From: Pontibacter cellulosilyticus
GTDB taxonomy: Bacteria; Bacteroidota; Bacteroidia; Cytophagales; Hymenobacteraceae
Assembly: GCF_014306105.1 (NCBI RefSeq)
Contig: NZ_JACRVF010000006.1
Location: 62,001-126,000 of the forward strand
DNA length: 64,000 nt
Direction of reading: 5' to 3'
Shown: positions 26,251 through 34,621 of the stretch, in pieces
How positions within the stretch are numbered: the first letter of the stretch is position 1
Layout of the letters: each line of letters begins with the position of its first letter
The notes under the pieces: generated by a model
What the model saw: the letters and a program-made list of their open reading frames with translations, nothing else
What the model was told of the DNA's origin: nothing
Databases searched by the model: none
Position numbers and translations under genes: made by a program

Positions 26251-27063
26251 ATGACAGCTCCTATAAATTTTGACGACAGCCCTAGAGGAAAACAACTGCA
26301 GGCATTTAACCGCCTGCTGGACGTAATGGAAGAACTACGCGAGAAGTGCCCCTGGGACCGCAAGCAAACTATAGAAAGTCTCCGGCACCTAACCATCGAG
26401 GAGACATACGAACTCTCTGATGCCATACTTAAAAATGATTTGCCAGAGATTAAAAAAGAGCTTGGTGATATCATGTTGCACCTAGTGTTCTATGCCAAAA
26501 TCGCCTCAGAGCAAAACGCCTTTAATATAGCCGATGTACTGAACAGCCAATGCGATAAATTGATCTTCCGACACCCGCACATATATGGCGACGCAAAAGC
26601 CGAAACTGAGGAGCAAGTGAAGCAAAACTGGGAAAAACTAAAGCTTAAAGAAGGTAATAAATCAGTGTTGGGCGGTGTACCCTCCTCGCTGCCTGCATTG
26701 GTAAAAGCTATGCGTATTCAGGAAAAAGCTAGGGGCGCAGGATTTGACTGGGATGATAAGGCACAAGTATGGGAAAAGGTAAAAGAGGAACTAAAAGAGT
26801 TTGAAATAGAGTTTAATGTGCAGAGCGTCAGCACAATAAACAAAGAAAGCGCTACAGCAGAGTTCGGAGACCTGCTTTTTTCACTGATAAACTTTGCTCG
26901 ATTTATAGATATCAATCCTGAGGAAGCGCTGGAGAAAACAAATCTCAAGTTCATTAGTCGCTTTCAGTTTTTAGAAACAGAGGCGGCTAAAGACGGCAAA
27001 CAATTACAGGACATGAGCTTGGAAGAAATGGATTATTATTGGAATAAGGCTAAAAAATTGTAG
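26251..27063 (+). CDS. mazG: Nucleoside triphosphate pyrophosphohydrolase MazG
   Basis: A 270-residue MazG hydrolysing NTPs to NMP and pyrophosphate, a housekeeping function distinct from the mazEF toxin system. Two MazG domains are seen. The N-terminal one has CPWDRKQTIESL and the metal-binding IEETYELSD with KKELGDIMLHLVF. The C-terminal one has KAQVWEKVKEELKEFE and AEFGDLLFSLINFARF. Length and both EExxE-type motifs are intact. It is monocistronic; the start is fixed by the promoter element immediately upstream. Confidence 0.95.
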   Translation: MTAPINFDDSPRGKQLQAFNRLLDVMEELREKCPWDRKQTIESLRHLTIEETYELSDAILKNDLPEIKKELGDIMLHLVFYAKIASEQNAFNIADVLNSQCDKLIFRHPHIYGDAKAETEEQVKQNWEKLKLKEGNKSVLGGVPSSLPALVKAMRIQEKARGAGFDWDDKAQVWEKVKEELKEFEIEFNVQSVSTINKESATAEFGDLLFSLINFARFIDINPEEALEKTNLKFISRFQFLETEAAKDGKQLQDMSLEEMDYYWNKAKKL

Positions 27064-27572
27064 GCAAGCATACAACTCTGCTATACATTAGCTATATTTA
27101 AAGCACTTTTCCCTAATTTTAAAGAACAACTGCTTATACGAACATACTTTTAATTAACTTAGCATCAGCACTACCATACCATGTGGTTACAGCACAGGTA
27201 ACAGCTTCAAGTAAAATATCTCCTTTATCTAAATCATACTTTGTGTTATCCCGGCACTCTAAAGTAAATAGTGGAGAAGTATAAATAAGCATACAACTCG
27301 CAGGTATACTTTGCATAAGTTGATAAAATATTTAGTTTTGTAGAAGGGCTATACTGCGAAATGGCGTATAATGCTTAATCTTGGTTACAAACTCGCATAA
27401 GTAACATTACTGTAACCTACTTTGTAAAATTTTATACTATATAGTATTTGATAATTGGAGAAAAAGCAGAAATTGCAATTTGAATAAAGAACTAAAACCG
27501 AAACAATTACATTTTATATTAACACTAACAATTTATTACAACACAAACAGCTAAACTTTAAACTTTAAAAAA
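27064..27572. other. Intergenic region upstream of exbB
   Basis: 509 AT-rich bases, which probably contain the exbB promoter. A minus-strand 60-codon frame at 27134-27316 is not convincing. No TAnnTTTG match stands in front of exbB, and no strong terminator follows mazG. Confidence 0.45.
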
Positions 27573-28445
27573 ATGGAAAAAAAGACTGCAGTAGTAAGCA
27601 AAAATGCTAATGTAGAAACTAAGGCCAGCACTGGTGGCTCGTTATTTGCTTCTATCGTTATTCCTTTGGCAATCTTAGTTTGCGTTCTGATCTATATGTT
27701 CGTACTTGGTAACCCAGCAAACTTCGAAGGCGGAAGCAATGAAAATCACCCACTTCCAGGTAACTACCTAGGAATTGTTTACAAAGGTGGATGGGTTGTA
27801 CCTGTTCTGATGGCTCTTGTACTGATGGTATTTATCTTCGCTATCGAGCGTATGCTAACTATCAACAAAGCAAAAGGTACTAAAAACGTTTCTGGCTTCG
27901 TACGCACTATCTCTGCTAAACTTAACCAGCGCGACATCAACGGTGCTATTGCTGCTTGCGATGCTCAAAAAGGATCTGTAGGCAACGTAGTAAAAGCAGG
28001 TTTGCTTAAGTATAAAGAAATGCAGAACGAGCCTGAGCTTTTGAAAGCTGAGAAAATTGCTGCTATCCAGAAGGAGATCGAGGAGTCTACTTCACTTGAG
28101 TTACCAATGCTTGAGAAAAACTTGGTAGTTATCTCTACTATCGCTTCGATCTCTACACTTGTGGGTCTGATCGGTACGGTACTTGGTATGATTAAAGCGT
28201 TCTCGGCTCTTGCTGCTGCAGGTACTCCAGACGCAACTGCTCTTTCAAACGGTATCTCTGAGGCCTTGATCAACACTGCCCTTGGTATTACAGGTTCTGC
28301 TCTTGCAATCGTTGCTTACAACTATTTCACTAGCAAAATCGACGAGTTGACTTATAGCATTGATGAGGCTGGTTTCAGCATTATCTCTACTTTCGCTGCT
28401 CAGCACGAAACAACTGGAGCTCCAGTAAGACCACAAACTGTTTAA
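27573..28445 (+). CDS. exbB: MotA/TolQ/ExbB proton channel protein
   Basis: A 290-residue inner-membrane protein that with ExbD turns proton-motive force into movement of TonB. Hydrophobic segments lie near 24-45, 74-92, 180-210 (VVISTIASISTLVGLIGTVL) and 225-250 (ALINTALGITGSALAIVAYN), with a cytoplasmic loop between segments 2 and 3. The Thr/Ser-lined helices match the ExbB/TolQ pore. It begins an operon exbB-exbD-exbD-tonB with gaps of 20, 16 and 3 bp. Codons here are noticeably more regular than in neighbours, suggesting high expression. Confidence 0.94.
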   Translation: MEKKTAVVSKNANVETKASTGGSLFASIVIPLAILVCVLIYMFVLGNPANFEGGSNENHPLPGNYLGIVYKGGWVVPVLMALVLMVFIFAIERMLTINKAKGTKNVSGFVRTISAKLNQRDINGAIAACDAQKGSVGNVVKAGLLKYKEMQNEPELLKAEKIAAIQKEIEESTSLELPMLEKNLVVISTIASISTLVGLIGTVLGMIKAFSALAAAGTPDATALSNGISEALINTALGITGSALAIVAYNYFTSKIDELTYSIDEAGFSIISTFAAQHETTGAPVRPQTV

Positions 28446-28465
28446 TTGACTCTTAACACAAGAAA

Positions 28466-29077
28466 ATGCCTAAAGTAAAAGTAAAAAGGACCAAACCAAC
28501 GTTGGACATGACACCAATGGTGGACCTTGCCTTCTTGCTGGTTACTTTCTTTATGCTAACAACGCAGTTTTCTCCTGAAGAGGCCGTAGTGGTAGACACT
28601 CCATCCTCAGTTTCAGAGATCAAACTACCGGAATCTAACGTAATAGTAATAACGGTTGACAAAAACGACCGTGTATTTTTCGGAGTTGACAGCAAGCAAA
28701 CAAAGGAAGCGCTGCTAAACAAGATGGCGGGCAAATATGGTGTTGGGTTCACTCCGACAGAAATTGAAACCTTCTCACTCTTAACCAACTTCGGTGTTCC
28801 GATGAACAGGCTTAAGTCATACTTAGCCATGGAAAGCGATGCACGTAAGAAGTTTGATAAGAACGCTCCTGGTATACCAGTAGATTCTACTAACAATGAG
28901 TTAGCTGACTGGGTACACCAGACACGTCTTACAAACCCTAAGGTGGTAATCGCCATCAAAGGTGACCAGGACGTGAATTACAAAACAGTTCAGAAGGTTA
29001 TCAACACACTGCAAGACAGAAAGGTAAACAGATTCAACCTGATTACCGACATGGAAAATAAACCGACTAACCTTTAA
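28466..29077 (+). CDS. exbD: Biopolymer transporter ExbD, first copy
   Basis: A 203-residue single-span protein: a basic cytoplasmic start (MPKVKVKRTKPT), then LDMTPMVDLAFLLVTFFML with the proton-carrying Asp20, and a periplasmic domain. It is longer than E. coli ExbD (141 residues). The extra periplasmic part, including SLLTNFGVPMNRLKSYL, is absent from the second copy. It probably forms a heteromeric ExbD dimer with the next gene product (inference). It lies 20 bp after exbB and 16 bp before the second exbD. Confidence 0.94.
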   Translation: MPKVKVKRTKPTLDMTPMVDLAFLLVTFFMLTTQFSPEEAVVVDTPSSVSEIKLPESNVIVITVDKNDRVFFGVDSKQTKEALLNKMAGKYGVGFTPTEIETFSLLTNFGVPMNRLKSYLAMESDARKKFDKNAPGIPVDSTNNELADWVHQTRLTNPKVVIAIKGDQDVNYKTVQKVINTLQDRKVNRFNLITDMENKPTNL

Positions 29078-29093
29078 TTCAAGGAGATAAGAA

Positions 29094-29621
29094 ATGGCAG
29101 AAATACAAGAAAAAGCCGACTCCGGTAAAGGCGGGAAGAAAAGATCCAAAAAAATGTCTGTACACCTGGACATGACTCCTATGGTGGACCTTGCATTTCT
29201 TCTGTTAACGTTCTTCATGCTTACTACAACTTTCAGTAAGCCACAGACCATGGAAATTAACATGCCTGTGAAGCCTGAGAACGAAGAAGAGCAGATTCCT
29301 CTGAAAGCAAGTAACGCTATGACGATTGTACTTGGAGACAATGACAAAGTATACTATTACTTTGGTTTAGGAGATCCTGCCGAAAACCCTGAGGTGTTAG
29401 AGACAGATTACTCTGCAAGTGGAATCAGAAAAGTGCTTTTATCGCCACGCGTTAAGTCTAATGAGAAAATGACCGTGATGATTAAGCCTATGGAAGAGTC
29501 TCGCTACAAGAACGTAGTAGACATTTTAGATGAGTTAAAAATCACTGATACTAGAAAGTTCGCCCTTGTTGATATTACCGACAACGACAAACAACTAGTT
29601 CAGCAAAAAACAGGACAATAA
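29094..29621 (+). CDS. exbD: Biopolymer transporter ExbD, second copy
   Basis: A 175-residue ExbD with a longer Lys/Gly-rich cytoplasmic head (SGKGGKKRSKKM), the span HLDMTPMVDLAFLLLTFFML with Asp32, and a periplasmic domain ending QLVQQKTGQ. The first nine residues of the transmembrane motif are identical to copy 1, while the periplasmic parts differ, so the two copies are old paralogues. Two ExbD genes behind one ExbB is the usual Bacteroidota arrangement. tonB follows after 3 bp. Confidence 0.94.
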   Translation: MAEIQEKADSGKGGKKRSKKMSVHLDMTPMVDLAFLLLTFFMLTTTFSKPQTMEINMPVKPENEEEQIPLKASNAMTIVLGDNDKVYYYFGLGDPAENPEVLETDYSASGIRKVLLSPRVKSNEKMTVMIKPMEESRYKNVVDILDELKITDTRKFALVDITDNDKQLVQQKTGQ

Positions 29622-29624
29622 GAT

Positions 29625-30446
29625 ATGGACGCAAGTCAGTTCGCAAAAGCATCGCTTGATGATATCGTCTTTGAAGGACGTAATAAAGCGTATGGTGCAT
29701 ACTTACTTCGCAGACTGTATAACAAGCATATCACAAGAGCCTCGATCATTGCTACAATTTTATTCTTTCTGTTTATCAGCATCCCGCTAATTAACAGATT
29801 GCTAGCATCTGAAGAAGAGGAAGAAGTGGTAGAGCGAATTATCACAGAAGTAGATTTAGCACCGCCACCACCATTAGAAGAGAATACGCCGCCGCCGCCG
29901 CCGCCGCCAGATCTTCCGCCGCCACCGCCGCCAGTACGTGCACAGGTGAAGTACACACCACCAATTGTGAAGCGTGACGAAGAGGTGCAGCAGGAAGAAG
30001 AAATTCCGGATGTTGCAGAACTGAAGGATGTTGACGTTGGTACTAAAACAGTAGAAGGCGTTAAAGGTGCTCCTCTGGATCTTGGGGACATTGACGGTAC
30101 AAGCGAAGTTGTAGCCGAAGTAGTAGAAGAAAAGCCATATACGTACGTTGAGCAGATGCCTACTTTCCCTGGAGGAGAAACAGAAATGCTTAAGTACCTG
30201 GCTAAAAACATCCGCTACCCAGCAGCAGCACAGCGTGCCGGAGTTGAAGGTCTGGTAGTACTTTCTTTCGTAGTAAGTAAAACAGGTGAAATCTCTGAAA
30301 TCCAGGTTGTGAAAAACCTTGGTGCCGGTACCGATGAAGAAGCGATGCGCGTTGTGAAAACAATGCCTAAGTGGACTCCGGGTAAGCAGAACGGTAGAGC
30401 AGTACCTGTGCGCTACACACTTCCAGTACGATTTACTATTAAATAA
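29625..30446 (+). CDS. tonB: TonB energy transducer with polyproline linker
   Basis: A 273-residue TonB. The order is a short cytoplasmic head (DDIVFEGRNKAYGAYLLRRL), one membrane span near 42-62, a periplasmic Pro-rich linker with runs of up to seven Pro (about 80-106), and the C-terminal TonB domain (YVEQMPTFPGGETEMLKYL to VRYTLPVRFTIK). It links the ExbBD motor to TonB-dependent receptors such as those at the end of this window. The Pro run is coded by a pure CCG repeat. A terminator follows 22 bp later. Confidence 0.95.
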   Translation: MDASQFAKASLDDIVFEGRNKAYGAYLLRRLYNKHITRASIIATILFFLFISIPLINRLLASEEEEEVVERIITEVDLAPPPPLEENTPPPPPPPDLPPPPPPVRAQVKYTPPIVKRDEEVQQEEEIPDVAELKDVDVGTKTVEGVKGAPLDLGDIDGTSEVVAEVVEEKPYTYVEQMPTFPGGETEMLKYLAKNIRYPAAAQRAGVEGLVVLSFVVSKTGEISEIQVVKNLGAGTDEEAMRVVKTMPKWTPGKQNGRAVPVRYTLPVRFTIK

Positions 30447-30468
30447 TAACTGCAAAAGCAGTGACTAT

Positions 30469-30502
30469 AAAAAGCCAGTCGGTTACCCGGCTGGCTTTTT
30501 TG
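30469..30502 (+). terminator. Terminator after the exbB-exbD-exbD-tonB operon
   Basis: A 14-bp stem with one wobble (AAAAAGCCAGTCGG / CCGGCTGGCTTTTT) and a TTTTTT tail, 22 bases after the tonB stop. Confidence 0.9.
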
Positions 30503-30740
30503 TTTATAGCTAAAGATTAGCCCAAGAGATGAAGTGGTGCAAAAGGATAAATAATCCGTTGATGCCACTAATAATACCTCTTAAATCCGGTTTTGAGTGC
30601 TCTCACATCATGATATGAGAAGGAAAGGCAGTCGCAAGGTCGTAAAGTTGCCTAAAGGTTAACCGCAGCAAAGTATAGGCTGAGGTTAAAACAACAGAAA
30701 GCAAAAACTAAAATCTTACAACACTTAAACAATCAGAGCC

Positions 30741-31568
30741 ATGGAAAAGAGCTATTATTTAAGCGCAACCTTTAACGAGGTGATCTTTAAAGACAGAAAC
30801 AAGGGATATGGTGCCTATCAGCTACGCCACGTATACGACCGCAACATTAAGTTTGCTGTAGTATGCGCTACCATAGTATTTGCAGGGGCCATATTTACTC
30901 CTCTAATTAAATCAAAGTTTTTCCCTCCTCAGGAAGTTAAAGATACCCTGAGTACAGAAGGCTACAAGGTGATAGAATTAACGAATGTAATTCCGGAAAT
31001 AGAAAAGCCGAAAGTAGAGGAACAAGTTGCAGTAGCACCAAAGGAAAAAGTGAAGACAGCAATCTACACAGAGCCTAAGATTGTACCTAACAATGCTAAC
31101 GTAGAAGAGAAAATACTTGCCAACCAAGATGAACTAAAAGGAGCCGCATTTAGCAACGAGAAAATCGACGGAATAGAGTTAAAAACCCCGGATGCAGTAA
31201 TCGTTAACGAAGCACCAAGTGGACTAGACAGTGGTAAAAGCGAGGAGGCTCCAAGTGTATTTGTTCATGTAGAGGAAATGCCGGAATTTAAAGGTGGTGA
31301 AAAGGCCATGATGAACTACATTGGCAAAAAGATTAATTACCCAAGCGCTGCACAAAGAGAAAACATTCAGGGCTTAGTTGTCGTTACTTTTGTGGTTGCC
31401 CCCAACGGAGAGATTCGTGACGCGGAGGTATTGAAAGGTTTGGGTTATGGTACCGACGAAGAAGCACTGCGTGTGGTGCGTGGAATGCCGAACTGGAAGC
31501 CCGGCAAACAGAATGGAAGACCTGTGGCTGTAAGGTATACTTTACCAATAAGATTTAGTATGAGATAA
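30741..31568 (+). CDS. Second TonB energy transducer, without polyproline
   Basis: A 275-residue paralogue of the preceding tonB. It keeps the head (NEVIFKDRNKGYGAYQLRHV), one span near 40-57 (FAVVCATIVFAGAIFTPLI) and a C-terminal TonB domain (FVHVEEMPEFKGGEKAMMNY to VRYTLPIRFSMR). In place of the polyproline stretch the linker is Glu/Lys/Ala-rich (EKPKVEEQVAVAPKEKVKTA). Linker length and stiffness set TonB reach, so the two probably serve different receptors (inference). It has its own 240-bp upstream region after the first operon's terminator. Confidence 0.92.
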   Translation: MEKSYYLSATFNEVIFKDRNKGYGAYQLRHVYDRNIKFAVVCATIVFAGAIFTPLIKSKFFPPQEVKDTLSTEGYKVIELTNVIPEIEKPKVEEQVAVAPKEKVKTAIYTEPKIVPNNANVEEKILANQDELKGAAFSNEKIDGIELKTPDAVIVNEAPSGLDSGKSEEAPSVFVHVEEMPEFKGGEKAMMNYIGKKINYPSAAQRENIQGLVVVTFVVAPNGEIRDAEVLKGLGYGTDEEALRVVRGMPNWKPGKQNGRPVAVRYTLPIRFSMR

Positions 31569-31688
31569 GATAAAAGAGATAATTGGAGCAGGAGTATATA
31601 AGCTGAATTATATGCTTCTGCTTTCTTTTTTAATATACAAACGTTATTTTTAAGGGTTAAACAATAAACCTGTTAGCAATACTACAAA

Positions 31689-31946
31689 ATGCTAAGGCCT
31701 CAAAGAGAACGATCAGCAGCTAGTACAGCACAAAAACTTGTAAGGTTATTTAGCCTGCTCATGACTTTACTGTATGTTGGATTAGGCATATTTTTAATTG
31801 CCGTAGACCAACAGCAGTTAAACCTAAACTTATCAAACGAGGTGCGCTATGTATTAGGAGGCATACTTATACTTTACGGAGCAGCGCGCTTTATACGTGT
31901 ATACCAACTCAACAAGAAATCAAGGAGAAACAGGAATGAAGAGTAA
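31689..31946 (+). CDS. Small two-span membrane protein
   Basis: An 85-residue protein with a basic head (MLRPQRERSAAS), two membrane helices (LFSLLMTLLYVGLGIFLIAV near 20-40 and VLGGILILYGAARFIRVY near 54-72) and a basic tail (NKKSRRNRNEE). It overlaps the following lipoprotein gene by 11 bases, so the two are translationally coupled. No family name is recognised. It may help membrane placement of its neighbours, which is only a guess from position. Confidence 0.8.
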   Translation: MLRPQRERSAASTAQKLVRLFSLLMTLLYVGLGIFLIAVDQQQLNLNLSNEVRYVLGGILILYGAARFIRVYQLNKKSRRNRNEE

Positions 31947-32883
31947 ATTCAGCAGTATCCTTTTAGGAGTAGCACTTGCAGCAACCCTCTTTTCCTGTGG
32001 CGGAAGTGATCCTAAAAAAGAGTTGGACACACCTACTACAGGAAGTATAAACATCAGCATTGATGAGTCTTTCCAGCCTATTATGGAAACGCAGGTAAGT
32101 ACGTTTGAAGGTATATACAAATATGCTGACATTACAGCAGCCTACAAACCTGAGGGGCAGGTTGTACAAGACCTGATAAACGATAGTGTAAGAGTTGCAG
32201 TTTTATCCAGAATCCTGAATGCTGAGGAAAAGGCAATTTTCGAAAACCGCAAGCTAGTGCCGCGAGAAACTAAAATCGCTATAGATGCAGTAGCACTTAT
32301 TGTAAACCGTAACAATAAAGACACACTTCTGACAGTTGATGAGATAAAAGACATCTTTTCTGGAAAGGTAAAAACCTGGAAGGAACTAGACGAAGAATCA
32401 AAGCTAGGAGACATTACTATCGTTTTCGACAATAACAACTCAAGCACGGCCCGCTACGTGCGCGACTCTTTAATTGCAGGCAAACCTCTACCTCCAAACA
32501 CTTTTGCGTCTAATTCACACAAAGCGTTGATCGATTATGTGAACCAGAACGAAAACGCTATTGGCGTGATAGGCGTGAACTGGATTAGCGATTTTGACGA
32601 TTCTACCGTGATCGGCTTTATGAATCAAATTAAGGTTGTTGGCGTTAGCCGAGACCCTGCGCCTTTTACCACAGGCAGCTATTACCAACCCTACCAAGCA
32701 TACATAGCACAAGGAGAATATCCACTGCGCCGTTACTTGTATATTATTAGTACTGAAGGCCGTACCGGTCTTGGCACAGGATTTGCATCCTATGTAGCAG
32801 GGGATAAAGGACAGCGCATTATGCTTAAATCCGGACTTGTGCCTGCCACAATGCCAGTTCGGGTTGTTGGACTAAGAAATTAA
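31936..32883 (+). CDS. PstS-like substrate-binding lipoprotein
   Basis: A 315-residue lipoprotein precursor: MKSKFSSILLGVALAATLFS before the lipobox Cys21. A type-2 periplasmic binding domain of the phosphate-binding (PstS) sort follows (GSINISIDESFQPIM near the N-terminus, FDNNNSSTARYVRDSL and NAIGVIGVNWISDF later). The start at 31936 gives a normal signal; a frame upstream exists but overlaps the membrane-protein gene fully. No pstC, pstA or pstB is present here. The protein sits in a TonB/TPR cluster, so phosphate uptake should not be assumed. Confidence 0.88.
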   Translation: MKSKFSSILLGVALAATLFSCGGSDPKKELDTPTTGSINISIDESFQPIMETQVSTFEGIYKYADITAAYKPEGQVVQDLINDSVRVAVLSRILNAEEKAIFENRKLVPRETKIAIDAVALIVNRNNKDTLLTVDEIKDIFSGKVKTWKELDEESKLGDITIVFDNNNSSTARYVRDSLIAGKPLPPNTFASNSHKALIDYVNQNENAIGVIGVNWISDFDDSTVIGFMNQIKVVGVSRDPAPFTTGSYYQPYQAYIAQGEYPLRRYLYIISTEGRTGLGTGFASYVAGDKGQRIMLKSGLVPATMPVRVVGLRN

Positions 32884-32930
32884 CTGCCCTATTTTAAACA
32901 AACAAAAGAAACAACTAAACTTAAATTACA

Positions 32931-34529
32931 ATGACTAAAAACTGGAAGTATATCGCCCTAATGGCGGCAGCCTTTCCTGCAACAGCAGCGTTCGCACAAT
33001 CAGGAAGTGCAGGACAAAGAGCCGTTGATTTAGAGCGCTATGAAGAAGCTAAATCATTTTATAAGTCTCAGCTTGGTTCTAAAGATGCCGATAAAGCATA
33101 CTTTGCCATGGGAGATATCTATCTTAAAACTGAGAAACCTGATTCAGCAGCCTACTATTTTAACCAGGCACTGGCTCAGAATAAAAAGTCTTCGTTAGCA
33201 CATGTTGGCTTGGGCAAAATCGAAATTCAGAAAGGCAACATGTCTGCCGCTGAAAACCATTTCGAGGATGCAATGAAGAGAGGTAAGAAAGACTCTAACG
33301 TACTTACTGAGATTGGTGAGGCTTATGTAACAGCGCCTAATGCATCTGAGGCAACGATCAATAAAGGAGTTGATTATTTGAAGAGAGCTATAGAGCGTGA
33401 CAAAAACAACGCTGAGGCTAACATTATACTAGGTGATGCTTACTTGGCGCTTAAAAAAGGTGGCGAAGCCATGACAGCTTATGACAGAGCTATTCAGCTT
33501 GATGACCGCAGCGCAAAAGCTTACCTGAAGAGAGGTCAGCTTTATACTAGCTCGCGTAATTACAACGAGGCAGAAGAAGCCTTTAAAAAAGCAATAGAGA
33601 TTGATCCGAACTATGCTCCGGCATATCGTGACCTTGGTGAACTCTACTATTTCGCAGGTCAGTACGACAGAGCTTTGTCTACTTTCCAGAAGTATGTGGA
33701 CATGGCAGAGAAGACTCCGGAAACACGTGCAAAGTATGCGTCGTTCCTGTTCTTAACTAAGAACTATGACCAGACACTTAAAGAGGTAGAGCAGGTACTG
33801 CAGAAAGACCCTACTAATACGGTAATGAACCGTTTGAGAGCTTATTCATACTTAGAACTAGGCCAGCCAGAAAAAGCTTTAGAGGCGATGAATACTTACC
33901 TGCAGAAGGTTGACAAGTCTAAGCTGATTGCTAGTGACTATGAGTATTATGGCAAGATTCTAGGTAAGAACAACCAGAACAAGCAGGCCATCGAAAACCT
34001 GAATAAGGCTATCTCAATGGACTCTAGCAAGGTTGATCTTTATTATGACCTGGCTAACCTTTATGCTAAGGACAAGCAGTTTAACAAAGCGATTGAAACT
34101 TATCAGTTAAAGCAGGATAAGCATGGCGTGTCTAACACAGACTACTTCCATATGGGTAATGCTTACATGATGTCTGAAGACTTTAAGAAAGCTGATGAGA
34201 CGTATGCTAAGATTACTGAGAGCAACCCTACTTATGCTTATGCTTATATCTGGAGAGCTCGTGCCCTTGCAAACCAAGACCCTGAGACAGAGCAAGGCTT
34301 AGCTAAGCCTATGTACGAGGAGTTCGTAAAGCAGGCAGGTAACGAAACCGAGAAGTATAAGAAAGAGCTTATCGAGGCCAACACTTACCTTGGTTACTAT
34401 TATTACCTGAAAGGTGAGCGTGACAATGCCGTTAAACACTATACAGTTGTTAAGCAGCTAGACCCTACTAACGCACAGGCAGAAGCTGCTCTTAACGAGA
34501 TAAACAAAACTGCTAAGAAGAAGAGATAA
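32931..34529 (+). CDS. Exported tetratricopeptide-repeat protein
   Basis: A 532-residue protein: signal peptide (KYIALMAAAFPATAAFA, cleaved before QSGSAG), then about ten or more TPR units, for example YFAMGDIYLKTEKPDSAAYY, AYRDLGELYYFAGQYDRALS and YYYLKGERDNAVKHYTVVKQ. TPR stacks bind other proteins, so this is probably a periplasmic scaffold. It lies 47 bp after the PstS-like gene and completes the TonB-membrane-protein-PstS-TPR unit. The very large palindrome at 34538 follows the stop. Confidence 0.93.
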   Translation: MTKNWKYIALMAAAFPATAAFAQSGSAGQRAVDLERYEEAKSFYKSQLGSKDADKAYFAMGDIYLKTEKPDSAAYYFNQALAQNKKSSLAHVGLGKIEIQKGNMSAAENHFEDAMKRGKKDSNVLTEIGEAYVTAPNASEATINKGVDYLKRAIERDKNNAEANIILGDAYLALKKGGEAMTAYDRAIQLDDRSAKAYLKRGQLYTSSRNYNEAEEAFKKAIEIDPNYAPAYRDLGELYYFAGQYDRALSTFQKYVDMAEKTPETRAKYASFLFLTKNYDQTLKEVEQVLQKDPTNTVMNRLRAYSYLELGQPEKALEAMNTYLQKVDKSKLIASDYEYYGKILGKNNQNKQAIENLNKAISMDSSKVDLYYDLANLYAKDKQFNKAIETYQLKQDKHGVSNTDYFHMGNAYMMSEDFKKADETYAKITESNPTYAYAYIWRARALANQDPETEQGLAKPMYEEFVKQAGNETEKYKKELIEANTYLGYYYYLKGERDNAVKHYTVVKQLDPTNAQAEAALNEINKTAKKKR

Positions 34530-34537
34530 TTAGCAGC

Positions 34538-34595
34538 ATTATCATAAAACAGAAAGGCCAGCTCATATGAGCTGGCCTTTCTGTTTTATGATAAT
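34538..34595. terminator. 58-bp perfect palindrome, bidirectional terminator
   Basis: Two 29-base arms are exact reverse complements with no spacer (centre between 34566 and 34567). The core is AGAAAGGCCAGCTCAT and its complement, flanked by AAAAC/GTTTT. It sits 9 bases after the TPR stop and 27 before the convergent pseudouridine synthase stop. It is much longer than the other terminators in the window. Confidence 0.85.
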
Positions 34596-34621
34596 ATAGT
34601 TTATACTTTAGGCATTGCCCA

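Noticed and set aside
27134..27316. 60-codon minus-strand frame upstream of exbB, faintly like a lipase-type fragment
   Set aside because: The likeness is too short and weak, and no flanking homologous sequence could be followed.
29880..29940. Short tandem repeats that could suggest a CRISPR or VNTR array
   Set aside because: They are in-frame Pro codons of tonB with no spacers.
29636..30211. Minus-strand frame rich in Gly and Ser opposite tonB
   Set aside because: It is the antisense reading of the CCG-rich polyproline codons; no signal, promoter or known domain.
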